In this document: positions 25,376-31,490 of the stretch, piece after piece
Position numbering within the stretch: position 1 is the first letter of the stretch
Layout of the letters: the number at the start of each line of letters is the position of its first letter
IMG/VR virus record: IMGVR_UViG_3300020416_000001
Location: 1 to 64,000 of that record
Strand: one strand, 5' to 3'
Origin: a virus
Length of the DNA: 64,000 nucleotides
The notes under the pieces: generated by a model
What the model was told of the DNA's origin: nothing
What the model saw: the letters and a program-made list of their open reading frames with translations, nothing else
The model's database searches: none
Program-made: the position numbers and the translations under genes

Positions 25376-25879
25376 ATGCAAGTGACCACACCCGAAGCAA
25401 GATACCAACAACTATTTGAAGCAATGTATGAACTTTGCGATCAACAGGGATGGGGAGACCCATTCAGTTACGCGAGGTCTAGAGAGATTCATCTAGCAGG
25501 TATTTTAGGTCACTCAGTTGCTGACGATTATAGCGGTGCGGATGCATTTGACGCTGATGGAAACCCAGTAGAGTATAAATCTACTATAGGTAAGAAACTG
25601 ACTGCTACATACAACGGCATTTCAGTTCAAGATACTTGGGACAATCAAGTCAAGTATCTTAAAGAGGAAAAAATCGGCAAGTACAAAGATCATTTTTTCG
25701 CACGCTATTCAAATGGTCAAGTTGTTGAGGTCTGGCAAATGTCAGGCGATGACGTCTTGAAATTGCTTTTACCTAGTCTAAAAAAGCAATTCTATTCTAC
25801 AAAAGTTAGAAAAGATCCCAGACTAGGTTATACTATCCCATTCAAACAGATTCAAAACTATGGACAACGAATTAAGTAG
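25376..25879 (+). CDS. putative PD-(D/E)XK endonuclease
   Basis: A 167-aa protein. REIHLAGILGHSVADD carries a candidate acidic residue (E38), and SGADAFDADGNPVEYKST gives D56 and the E66-x-K68 pair in the order and spacing of restriction-type nucleases, where D, E and K bind Mg and attack DNA. No separate recognition domain or methyltransferase partner is visible, so it could degrade host DNA or act in early replication. The next gene overlaps it by 20 bases. The call is motif-based. Confidence 0.6.
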   Translation: MQVTTPEARYQQLFEAMYELCDQQGWGDPFSYARSREIHLAGILGHSVADDYSGADAFDADGNPVEYKSTIGKKLTATYNGISVQDTWDNQVKYLKEEKIGKYKDHFFARYSNGQVVEVWQMSGDDVLKLLLPSLKKQFYSTKVRKDPRLGYTIPFKQIQNYGQRIK

Positions 25880-26090
25880 AATCGAAGAGTATGACTCAGA
25901 GATTAATCCTAAGATGCAGGAAGCAATCGACGTGCTAGGAGAGCACTATATGAAGCAAATTGCAGGATTAATTGAGAATAATCGATTTGATGATGCTGAC
26001 GCAATTTATAAAGAATTTGTTGTAAATGGATGTGACCCCGAAGATGGTAACTATGAGTGGATATTTTTGGATGATATGTTGGACAGTTGA
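25860..26090 (+). CDS. small acidic hypothetical protein
   Basis: A 76-aa helical protein (MDNELSRIEEYDSEINPKM). It begins inside the nuclease-like gene and ends inside the next promoter box, whose left half (from 26080) lies in its last codons. Function unknown. Confidence 0.6.
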   Translation: MDNELSRIEEYDSEINPKMQEAIDVLGEHYMKQIAGLIENNRFDDADAIYKEFVVNGCDPEDGNYEWIFLDDMLDS

Positions 26091-26137
26091 ATAACTGGCA
26101 CACAACTACACTATTCACATACAACACACACTATAAT
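26080..26137 (+). promoter_or_regulatory. dyad-box promoter
   Basis: TGGACA-GTT and AAC-TGGCAC (26080-26101), 30 bases, TATAAT (26132-26137). Drives 26161. Confidence 0.8.
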
Positions 26138-26160
26138 AATAATATACAAAACAAAACACA

Positions 26161-26409
26161 ATGAACTCAAAGGCAATTTACACAACACCAGTAAACAGAA
26201 TCAAACAGAAAGTTTTATTCAACGATGGTTTAAGCAGATTGACCCATATATGTGCTAACTGGGCGGAGTATGTTCAAGAGTTAGCAGAGTGGGGTATCAC
26301 AACAAACAACACTCTAGCAGGTGTGAACTTAAATAATCTATCCGAGTGGGATATTCAGTATCTTGACATCTTTATCAAGAATCAGAACGGTTACGAGGAG
26401 GAGGTTTAA
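26161..26409 (+). CDS. small hypothetical protein
   Basis: An 82-aa protein, mixed helix with Trp-rich NWAEYVQELAEWGI. Single-gene start of a four-gene unit behind the promoter at 26132. Function unknown. Confidence 0.6.
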   Translation: MNSKAIYTTPVNRIKQKVLFNDGLSRLTHICANWAEYVQELAEWGITTNNTLAGVNLNNLSEWDIQYLDIFIKNQNGYEEEV

Positions 26410-26411
26410 TA

Positions 26412-26633
26412 ATGTCACAACAGCACATTTTCGCAGACCCTACAGAACTTGAAGCAAGATATGGTTTCAGTTACGAAGCATTAGAGCAATTTGAAGCAGT
26501 ATTTCGCTATCTTGATGAGGAAGCAGACCCTAGTCTAGTTGATGAGATTAAAACAAGTGATGTAGGTTTAGAGCAATTAGTTAACTTTGCAACTGAGTTA
26601 AGAGTATTCGATGGAGTCAATTTAGATGCTTAA
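26412..26633 (+). CDS. small acidic hypothetical protein
   Basis: A 73-aa, Glu/Asp-rich, helical protein, separated from the preceding gene by two bases, with a GAGGAGG ribosome site in that gene's last codons. Its stop overlaps the next gene. Function unknown. Confidence 0.6.
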   Translation: MSQQHIFADPTELEARYGFSYEALEQFEAVFRYLDEEADPSLVDEIKTSDVGLEQLVNFATELRVFDGVNLDA

Positions 26634-26790
26634 TATTCCTATTACTTTCGATCAGTCCTATCAAATGATAAAATTATGGGACACTCTCAGAGATATGGAT
26701 TTCGAACTGACTGACGAGCAAACAGCAGTATTTGAACTCATTCAAACAGGCGATTATCTAGTTAAGGAGCATCCAAAGAATGAAAACTGA
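26626..26790 (+). CDS. 54-aa hypothetical protein
   Basis: Frame from ATG 26626 overlapping the previous gene by 8 bases, with LNIPITFDQSYQMIKLWDTL and a helical rest. Its own end overlaps the next ATG by 11 bases. Overlap on both sides supports translation. Function unknown. Confidence 0.55.
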   Translation: MLNIPITFDQSYQMIKLWDTLRDMDFELTDEQTAVFELIQTGDYLVKEHPKNEN

Positions 26791-26890
26791 TTTACTTCTT
26801 AAAATCTACATTGCTGCTAAAAAGGAAGCGAAGAAGAAAAAAGCAATCAAACCAATTAGAACACATTACAACGCACATTCATTTGGTTGA
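26780..26890 (+). CDS. 36-aa basic peptide
   Basis: Very small frame from ATG 26780: LLLKIYIAAKKEAKKKKAIK then an HYNAHSFG tail. Strongly basic, possibly nucleic acid-binding. Located between overlapping gene ends and a dyad box. Call uncertain because of size. Confidence 0.45.
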   Translation: MKTDLLLKIYIAAKKEAKKKKAIKPIRTHYNAHSFG

Positions 26891-26891
26891 T

Positions 26892-26949
26892 GTGACAGTC
26901 ACATAAGTGGCACACAGTTTTACCATATGCCACACAGAGTGACTATAAT
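26892..26949 (+). promoter_or_regulatory. dyad-box promoter
   Basis: GTGACA and TGGCAC (26892-26913), 30 bases, TATAAT (26944-26949). Drives 26974. Confidence 0.85.
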
Positions 26950-26973
26950 GTTAATATACAAAAGAAAACACAA

Positions 26974-27165
26974 ATGGCACAATCACACAGAACACCCACA
27001 AAAGGACTAAACATCGATTTGACTATTGGTCAGTATCAACACCTTTATGATCTCGTTTGCGATGCATATGACCGAGGTTATGACCAGAGACCTAGAATCG
27101 ATACTCAAACTTTTGATAATATGTTTGATGCTATTTGTAACGCAAAGTCAACTTACCTTAAATAA
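26974..27165 (+). CDS. small hypothetical protein
   Basis: A 63-aa protein (GLNIDLTIGQYQHLYDLV) of helical, His/Asp-rich character, first gene after the promoter at 26944. Function unknown. Confidence 0.6.
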   Translation: MAQSHRTPTKGLNIDLTIGQYQHLYDLVCDAYDRGYDQRPRIDTQTFDNMFDAICNAKSTYLK

Positions 27166-27171
27166 TAAATT

Positions 27172-27333
27172 ATGAGATATTCAATCCACGTCCCAACCGC
27201 ACCATTTGAAAATACAAGTTTTGTAAACTTGGATGACTGTTGGAGTCTTTGCTATGATCTAGCACAAGAATATGGATATGCTGAGGTTAGATATGGAAAT
27301 TGTCTAATGGGTTCTTATTGTGACAGAGATTAA
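27172..27333 (+). CDS. 53-aa hypothetical protein
   Basis: Frame from ATG 27172 starting six bases after the previous stop: beta pattern MRYSIHVPTAPF, Cys-containing helix DDCWSLCYDLAQEYG, tail YGNCLMGSYCDRD with two further Cys. Its last codons lie inside the next dyad box. Function unknown. Confidence 0.55.
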   Translation: MRYSIHVPTAPFENTSFVNLDDCWSLCYDLAQEYGYAEVRYGNCLMGSYCDRD

Positions 27334-27377
27334 ACTGTCACACAATTATCCTATTTAATCAACATAACCTTTATAAT
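27320..27377 (+). promoter_or_regulatory. dyad-box promoter
   Basis: GTGACA and AAC-TGTCAC (27320-27341), 30 bases, TATAAT (27372-27377), then ATTACTATACACAGG. Drives 27401. Confidence 0.85.
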
Positions 27378-27400
27378 ATTACTATACACAGGAAAACAAA

Positions 27401-27604
27401 ATGAATTACGATCACGAATTTTATGTAACTCAAAAGTGCACAACATACAAATACTATACTGTTGTTGCTGCAACTATGGAGGAAGCAAAAGAGAAAATCG
27501 AGGATGATGATATGGATTTACAGGACTGGGAAGAATTTGACTATAAAACAGTTGAAATCGAAGAGCAAGAGATACCAGTTCAACAACTGGCACTCGCCTT
27601 ATAG
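27401..27604 (+). CDS. small acidic hypothetical protein
   Basis: A 67-aa protein, EFYVTQKCTTYKYYTVVAA then acidic EEAKEKIEDDDMDLQDW. Resembles small beta-alpha proteins of many phages (the 'Y-TVVAATMEEA' pattern) of unknown role. A dyad box lies in its last codons (27572). Confidence 0.6.
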   Translation: MNYDHEFYVTQKCTTYKYYTVVAATMEEAKEKIEDDDMDLQDWEEFDYKTVEIEEQEIPVQQLALAL

Positions 27605-27630
27605 ACTTCACACCCATTACCCTCTATAAT
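27572..27630 (+). promoter_or_regulatory. dyad-box promoter inside coding sequence
   Basis: ATACCA-GTT and AAC-TGGCAC (27572-27593), 31 bases, TATAAT (27625-27630). The box is within the last 11 codons of the previous gene. Drives 27654. Confidence 0.75.
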
Positions 27631-27653
27631 ATTACTATACACAGGAAAACAAA

Positions 27654-27917
27654 ATGCACAACTTTCAAGAATTCTCAGACTACATCGAAATGTTCTATTG
27701 CCCTGAGCACCCTGACTGTTTATATCCTATCGAAGGATTAACTAAGGGCGAGATCGCAATCGCAATACTTAACTATCTTGACCTATGTGCAGATAATGAG
27801 AATATTAACTGGGGCGATGGCGATTCACTTGATCGCGAGCGTGTAAGGGATATTATTAAGGACAATAGAGCAAAGGACTATAGATCAGTTTTGAGTATCA
27901 TAGGAGTTCAAAAGTGA
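27654..27917 (+). CDS. small hypothetical protein
   Basis: An 87-aa acidic protein, EFSDYIEMFYCPEHPDCLYP then helical GEIAIAILNYLDLC. GTGA overlap with the next gene. Function unknown. Confidence 0.6.
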   Translation: MHNFQEFSDYIEMFYCPEHPDCLYPIEGLTKGEIAIAILNYLDLCADNENINWGDGDSLDRERVRDIIKDNRAKDYRSVLSIIGVQK

Positions 27918-28126
27918 AAAATTACAACACATACGAGACATTTTCAGAAATAAGTGTGGGCGATACAGTTGCCTACACTAATGAGAATGGCAAGAGAATC
28001 ATAGGGCAAGTTATTATAAGATGGGGCAAATATTGTGACCCCCAACTTGAAATATGCAACGATGACTCAATTAACTACTACCCAGTAAAGGATTACACTA
28101 AATGCAAAGTTTTGGAAAGGTTCTAG
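27914..28126 (+). CDS. small SH3-like hypothetical protein, GTG start
   Basis: A 70-aa protein from GTG 27914. ISVGDTVAYTNENGKRIIGQVII is the pattern of a small SH3-type barrel (turn G-D-x-V, then strand with G-x-V), followed by a charged C-terminus. Possible binding domain; ligand unknown. Confidence 0.6.
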   Translation: MKNYNTYETFSEISVGDTVAYTNENGKRIIGQVIIRWGKYCDPQLEICNDDSINYYPVKDYTKCKVLERF

Positions 28127-28184
28127 TGCCAGTTTTATTAGTGGCACACACTATAATGATTTTACAGCAATCATCCTCTATAAT
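28126..28184 (+). promoter_or_regulatory. dyad-box promoter
   Basis: GTGCCA and TGGCAC, perfect inverted arms (28126-28147), 31 bases, TATAAT (28179-28184), then ATTAGTATAAG. A second TATAAT at 28152 is only four bases from the box. Drives 28208. Confidence 0.85.
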
Positions 28185-28207
28185 ATTAGTATAAGACAAA
28201 AAACACT

Positions 28208-28585
28208 ATGACTACACAAACACCAGTTAAACTAGACACATATCAAAAATTACTAGTTGACAGAATTGACACATACGGAACAGGGGACTGGAAAAATAAT
28301 GTCTCAATACATCATAAGCACGATTCTAGTATGTTCTCAAATATTTTGATCGGTCGCGAAGTTGTTGCTAAGGTAGTTTATGAAGTGCCATCCGAGGATA
28401 TATCCGCCGATGATTATAGAGCGATTCACATCGATAAGACCAAAAAAGCGAAAGTTTCTTATATCGCATTTGGCAATGATATTTGGGCATATCGTAGTCC
28501 AACACAAGTTTCAAGATATAGAAACATTTTGAAAAAACTCGGTTATCTCATCATTCAAGTAGATAACAAAGTTATTCAATACTAG
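28208..28585 (+). CDS. hypothetical protein
   Basis: A 125-aa protein, helical N-terminus (YQKLLVDRIDTYG), beta middle (VVAKVVYEVPS), then AKVSYIAFGNDIWAYRSP and a C-terminal ILKKLGYLIIQVDNKVI. Alone behind its promoter. No family recognised. Confidence 0.65.
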   Translation: MTTQTPVKLDTYQKLLVDRIDTYGTGDWKNNVSIHHKHDSSMFSNILIGREVVAKVVYEVPSEDISADDYRAIHIDKTKKAKVSYIAFGNDIWAYRSPTQVSRYRNILKKLGYLIIQVDNKVIQY

Positions 28586-28597
28586 TCAAGCGATGGT

Positions 28598-28655
28598 GTG
28601 ACAGTTTAACTAGTGTCACATCATCACACCATACTCACACATTACCCACTATAAT
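28598..28655 (+). promoter_or_regulatory. dyad-box promoter
   Basis: GTGACA-GTT and TGTCAC (28598-28619), 30 bases, TATAAT (28650-28655). Drives 28683. Confidence 0.85.
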
Positions 28656-28682
28656 AAGAATATACAAACGAGGTTAAAACAA

Positions 28683-28850
28683 ATGTCACAAGAAAAAACT
28701 TTCACTTACACTTTCACTCAAGCACAAGATGACGTGCTAGTTCAAATGATAAGATATTTCAATGAGTTGGGAGTTGGTGGCGATATGAACGAAGATGATT
28801 TTGATTCACTTGTTGATGTCGTTTGCAATCATCCTAACTCAGTTGCTTAA
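28683..28850 (+). CDS. 55-aa hypothetical protein
   Basis: Frame from ATG 28683 with MSQEKTFTYTFTQAQDDVLV then acidic GGDMNEDDFDSLVDVV. The pattern 'strand, then helix, then (D/E)-rich loop with DSLVDVV' is common to small phage proteins of unknown function. First of at least four tiny genes in one unit. Confidence 0.6.
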   Translation: MSQEKTFTYTFTQAQDDVLVQMIRYFNELGVGGDMNEDDFDSLVDVVCNHPNSVA

Positions 28851-28854
28851 GACT

Positions 28855-29028
28855 ATGAACATTTTTAAGTACACAATCCACACCCCTAAGTTATTCAACA
28901 GCGAAGTATTCACGGATGACTTAGACAGAGCGAAGCAATTAGCAACAGAATTTGGTCAAGACTACGATTTTAGTTTTGTTGTTGATAATGCTACAAATAA
29001 AACTATTTTCGAGGGAGTTCGATGGTAA
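28855..29028 (+). CDS. 57-aa hypothetical protein
   Basis: From ATG 28855 (MNIFKYTIHTPKLFNSEVF), four bases after the previous stop. Beta strand, helix (DDLDRAKQLATEFG), strand FSFVVDNATNKTIFEG. A longer upstream start would overlap the gene before. Function unknown. Confidence 0.55.
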   Translation: MNIFKYTIHTPKLFNSEVFTDDLDRAKQLATEFGQDYDFSFVVDNATNKTIFEGVRW

Positions 29029-29099
29029 CACTTATCTCAATACTTTTAATAGTATTCATTCTTTTAATTATTGTCAACTATTACAATCCACACAACTAA
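29022..29099 (+). CDS. 25-aa single-pass membrane peptide
   Basis: Frame from ATG 29022 overlapping the previous stop: MVTLISILLIVFILLIIVNY followed by NPHN, an uninterrupted transmembrane segment. Too small to rule out chance, but the overlap start and full hydrophobicity argue for a real small membrane peptide. Confidence 0.45.
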   Translation: MVTLISILLIVFILLIIVNYYNPHN

Positions 29100-29100
29100 A

Positions 29101-29250
29101 ATGATTTTCATTACTACATCCGTCCCTACTTACGATTTTCCTAGTAGTCCTATTCTTTGGTTAGGGTTCTTAGGTATCCTAGTAGCAGTATTTACAGTTT
29201 ACACAGTAAATAAAGCATATTTCAATAGTCCACTTAATCAAGATAAATGA
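29101..29250 (+). CDS. 49-aa single-pass membrane protein
   Basis: From ATG 29101, one base after the previous stop. Short polar N-terminus, transmembrane segment ILWLGFLGILVAVFTVYTV, then a charged tail (NKAYFNSPLNQDK). Probably inserted in the host inner membrane early in infection. Confidence 0.55.
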   Translation: MIFITTSVPTYDFPSSPILWLGFLGILVAVFTVYTVNKAYFNSPLNQDK

Positions 29251-29309
29251 GACAGTTAAGACTCATCAATTTTAGATTAACACAATGACCTAGGACACCC
29301 CCCAAATAT

Positions 29310-29367
29310 GTGCCAATTTTATTACTGTCACACTCTAACAACTAAAGAGTACAATTTGCTCTATAAT
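29310..29367 (+). promoter_or_regulatory. dyad-box promoter
   Basis: GTGCCA and AC-TGTCAC (29310-29331), 30 bases, TATAAT (29362-29367). Drives 29390. The 59 bases before the box (29251-29309) hold no gene. Confidence 0.85.
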
Positions 29368-29389
29368 AAGTATAACAACACAGATAACG

Positions 29390-29518
29390 ATGACAAACGA
29401 ACAACGCTACAAAAATTTCCTAAAGTGGGAAGCAATGATACAGAGACGCGAAGCACGTCTTGCCAACAAAGCAGAAAAATTTCTTAATGCACATTTTCAA
29501 ATCGTGGAGGTCAAGTAA
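29390..29518 (+). CDS. 42-aa basic helical peptide
   Basis: From ATG 29390: MTNEQRYKNFLKWEAMIQRR then EARLANKAEKFLNAHF, a single amphipathic basic helix. Could bind nucleic acid or a host protein; no family recognised. Confidence 0.5.
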   Translation: MTNEQRYKNFLKWEAMIQRREARLANKAEKFLNAHFQIVEVK

Positions 29519-29677
29519 ATGAGTTGCCTACAAAATGAAATCTTAATGGAAAATCTTTTTGAAGAAGAGTATGCAGCAATGCAAGAGAGTGGTCTAGCGG
29601 ATACACTCACACCCGAAGCATTACAGGAGCATTGCGAGTTTATTGCAAAAGAGCGATTTTGGGACTTAGCAGAGTGA
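29519..29677 (+). CDS. 52-aa acidic hypothetical protein
   Basis: From ATG 29519, directly after the previous stop, with a GGAGGT site upstream (29506). Helical and Glu-rich (EILMENLFEEEYAAMQE). Its last codons overlap the next dyad box. Function unknown. Confidence 0.55.
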   Translation: MSCLQNEILMENLFEEEYAAMQESGLADTLTPEALQEHCEFIAKERFWDLAE

Positions 29678-29731
29678 CAGTTATGAAAGTGGCACAACTT
29701 GCCACTATTCTCACTCTATCCCCTCTATAAT
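29674..29731 (+). promoter_or_regulatory. dyad-box promoter
   Basis: GTGACA-GTT and TGGCAC (29674-29695), 30 bases, TATAAT (29726-29731), then AATTACATAAGCAAC as at 25345. Drives 29762. Confidence 0.85.
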
Positions 29732-29761
29732 AATTACATAAGCAACACAGGAGTAACACCG

Positions 29762-29956
29762 ATGGCATACAGAGCAACTAAGCAAGAGGTTCTAACACAG
29801 TTCAGATATAACTGGAAAGTCGCTACAATGCAGAATCCTAGACTTAAGGGCGATGTAGTTGCCAAACGTGAAGACTGGAATAATTTTGTTGATGCATTGA
29901 ATAAAGATGGATATGTATCAGACAATCAAGCATATAACTGGACAAATCCATTCTAA
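29762..29956 (+). CDS. small basic hypothetical protein
   Basis: A 64-aa protein from ATG 29762 with MAYRATKQEVLTQFRYNW. An in-frame start at 29699 would include the promoter, so it is not used. Helical then RLKGDVVAKREDWNNFVDAL, a small DNA- or protein-binding-like unit; family unknown. Confidence 0.6.
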   Translation: MAYRATKQEVLTQFRYNWKVATMQNPRLKGDVVAKREDWNNFVDALNKDGYVSDNQAYNWTNPF

Positions 29957-29961
29957 GAACT

Positions 29962-30249
29962 ATGAACGACATTTTCACTAACACACAACTTTTATTAAAC
30001 AATCTCACAATCCGCCCACAAATGACTAAAGATCAATTTATTGAAGAAGTTTATGAAATAGCATTTGGCGATAATGCTATTAATCGCGATTTCGCATTTG
30101 ATGAAGTAATAGAGAAACTTCGCGAGTTTTCAGACAATGCTCTCATATTTGAAGAGAGCGGGTTTACAGAGAGCGAACTAGAGGAACTAAGCAACAAAAG
30201 ATTTTCTAATCTTGAATCAACAGCACCCGATTATGGAGTAGGCAAATGA
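29962..30249 (+). CDS. small acidic hypothetical protein
   Basis: A 95-aa helical protein (MTKDQFIEEVYEIAFG, then FDEVIEKLREFSD). Its stop overlaps the next start (ATGA). Function unknown. Confidence 0.6.
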   Translation: MNDIFTNTQLLLNNLTIRPQMTKDQFIEEVYEIAFGDNAINRDFAFDEVIEKLREFSDNALIFEESGFTESELEELSNKRFSNLESTAPDYGVGK

Positions 30250-30371
30250 GAGTGGTTTTTACTATCATCGTTTTTTTACTAGGATTAAATCTTATTGTTG
30301 ATCTTAGCAATTCTAACCTGATCGAACTACTAAACGAGAGACAGCAGCAGATTGAAAACGTCACTAAGTGA
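30246..30371 (+). CDS. 41-aa single-pass membrane protein
   Basis: From ATG 30246: a transmembrane segment VVFTIIVFLLGLNLIV then a coiled-coil-like tail LIELLNERQQQIENV. The third tiny membrane protein in the early region. ATGA-coupled to the gene before. Its stop sits inside the next dyad box. Confidence 0.55.
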   Translation: MRVVFTIIVFLLGLNLIVDLSNSNLIELLNERQQQIENVTK

Positions 30372-30425
30372 CAGTTGACAAAGTGGCACACACAGGCGAG
30401 CATCCGCCTCGGTATCCACTATAAT
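30368..30425 (+). promoter_or_regulatory. dyad-box promoter
   Basis: GTGACA-GTT and TGGCAC (30368-30389), 30 bases, TATAAT (30420-30425), then ATTAGTATAAGCAAC. Drives 30457. Last copy of the array. Confidence 0.85.
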
Positions 30426-30456
30426 ATTAGTATAAGCAACACAGGAGCACACACAA

Positions 30457-30786
30457 ATGCGTAAGATCGAAACACAAATGAATCAAGCAATCAGAGCACA
30501 AAAGAACTGGGCAGGTTCTAATACCACAGTTTTTACTTCTGATAATGGTCTTGAGTCAACTGTTTACTTACACGGCAATCACATCGCAACATATTTTCAC
30601 GCTGAGCGTAAAATCCAATTATTCGATGGCGGTTGGCAGTCTAATACAACTAAGTCACGTTTGAATGCATTACTTGACGAATTTGCATACGGCACTTATG
30701 TATTTCAAAAAAACTGGTCTTGGTTTATCGCTAGAAACTTCAACCCAAATCACAAATCTGATTTTGTAAGTGGTGTTACCATATAG
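30457..30786 (+). CDS. conserved small phage protein (MRKIE type)
   Basis: A 109-aa protein. MRKIETQMNQAIRAQKNW, then VYLHGNHIATYFH and TKSRLNALLDEF is a pattern common to many phage small proteins of unknown function. It is the last gene behind the dyad-box promoters. Its stop is immediately followed by a consensus -35 hexamer. Confidence 0.7.
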   Translation: MRKIETQMNQAIRAQKNWAGSNTTVFTSDNGLESTVYLHGNHIATYFHAERKIQLFDGGWQSNTTKSRLNALLDEFAYGTYVFQKNWSWFIARNFNPNHKSDFVSGVTI

Positions 30787-30815
30787 TTGACATAAGTCAC
30801 TATATAGACTATAAT
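30787..30815 (+). promoter_or_regulatory. perfect consensus sigma-70 promoter
   Basis: TTGACA (30787-30792), exactly 17 bases, TATAAT (30810-30815). Both hexamers are perfect. It is unlike the dyad-box promoters, which lack a -35, and is followed at once by a terminator-like hairpin. Confidence 0.85.
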
Positions 30816-30818
30816 ACA

Positions 30819-30844
30819 GGGGACTAAATCAGTCCTCTTTTTTT
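30819..30844 (+). terminator. terminator hairpin directly downstream of the consensus promoter
   Basis: GGGGACT pairs with AGTCCTC (one G-T pair) around AAATC, followed by seven T's that end one base before ATG 30845. It lies at the very start of the transcript from the promoter at 30787. Confidence 0.75.
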
Positions 30845-31489
30845 ATGCATAATCCTAAAGAACTAAGCGACGATTTCGAGGGCATCCAACAGACAAATGT
30901 CTATGGTCTTTTTATGTCTCCCGTAGGCAATTTTACCAATAAGAACCACGATAGAGACAAAAAATTAATTACTGACTTTATTAATCAATGCTCTAAAGAA
31001 GATTTATTCCAGTCCCCTAACAGCGATATATGCCACGGTGTGACGCAAATAGGTCAAAATAACGTATTAGATCATCCCTTACTTAAGGAGGTCAAGCAGA
31101 GCATTCTCACGGCAGTAAATGAAGTGAATGACAATGCACTTAAGTATGACCTAAGCAGTATGGAGTTAATTGACTCTCATATCGAAGTTGCTAGTCAGTC
31201 GTCAATCTATGCCCCGCACGAGTTTTCAAACTGTCTTTATAGTGGATGCTACTTCATTAACTACGATGCAGAAAAGCACGCCCCTCTAAAATTTAAGCGA
31301 ACAACTCAGTCAACATTTTACCCAATAATGCAATGTAAGCAAACTGGACTAACGCCTTTTAATTTACTTGATGCGAGTGTGCCCACGGTAGAAGGGGATA
31401 TTATTATTTTCCCTAGTAACTTAACTCACGGTTACGAGACTAACGGCGAGCACAATCGAATTACTTTAACCTTTAACGTATCACCCTAA
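30845..31489 (+). CDS. 2OG-Fe(II) oxygenase-like protein, PF13759-like
   Basis: A 214-aa protein. The N-terminus (TNVYGLFMSPVGNF) and core resemble the 'putative 2OG-Fe(II) oxygenase' family (PF13759): APHEFSNCLYSGCYFINYD (H125, E126), GDIIIFPSNLTHGY (H195) and HNRITLTFNV (R205). The second ligand is weak (Phe in place of the usual His), so activity is uncertain. It begins right after the T-run of the preceding terminator, with no visible ribosome site. Unlinked to the main oxygenase cassette. Confidence 0.75.
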   Translation: MHNPKELSDDFEGIQQTNVYGLFMSPVGNFTNKNHDRDKKLITDFINQCSKEDLFQSPNSDICHGVTQIGQNNVLDHPLLKEVKQSILTAVNEVNDNALKYDLSSMELIDSHIEVASQSSIYAPHEFSNCLYSGCYFINYDAEKHAPLKFKRTTQSTFYPIMQCKQTGLTPFNLLDASVPTVEGDIIIFPSNLTHGYETNGEHNRITLTFNVSP

Positions 31490-31490
31490 A

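Noticed and set aside
29683-29730. 15-codon frame (MKVAQLATIL...)
   Set aside because: It runs across the dyad and ends in the -10 hexamer; it is a promoter, not a gene.
25293-30389. NtcA or CRP as the protein binding the dyads
   Set aside because: The half-site spacing differs from GTA-N8-TAC and from the CRP site, so a known regulator cannot be named from sequence.
23590-30425. CRISPR array from the regularly repeated dyads
   Set aside because: Spacing between copies varies from about 240 to 1000 bases with genes between, unlike a CRISPR array.
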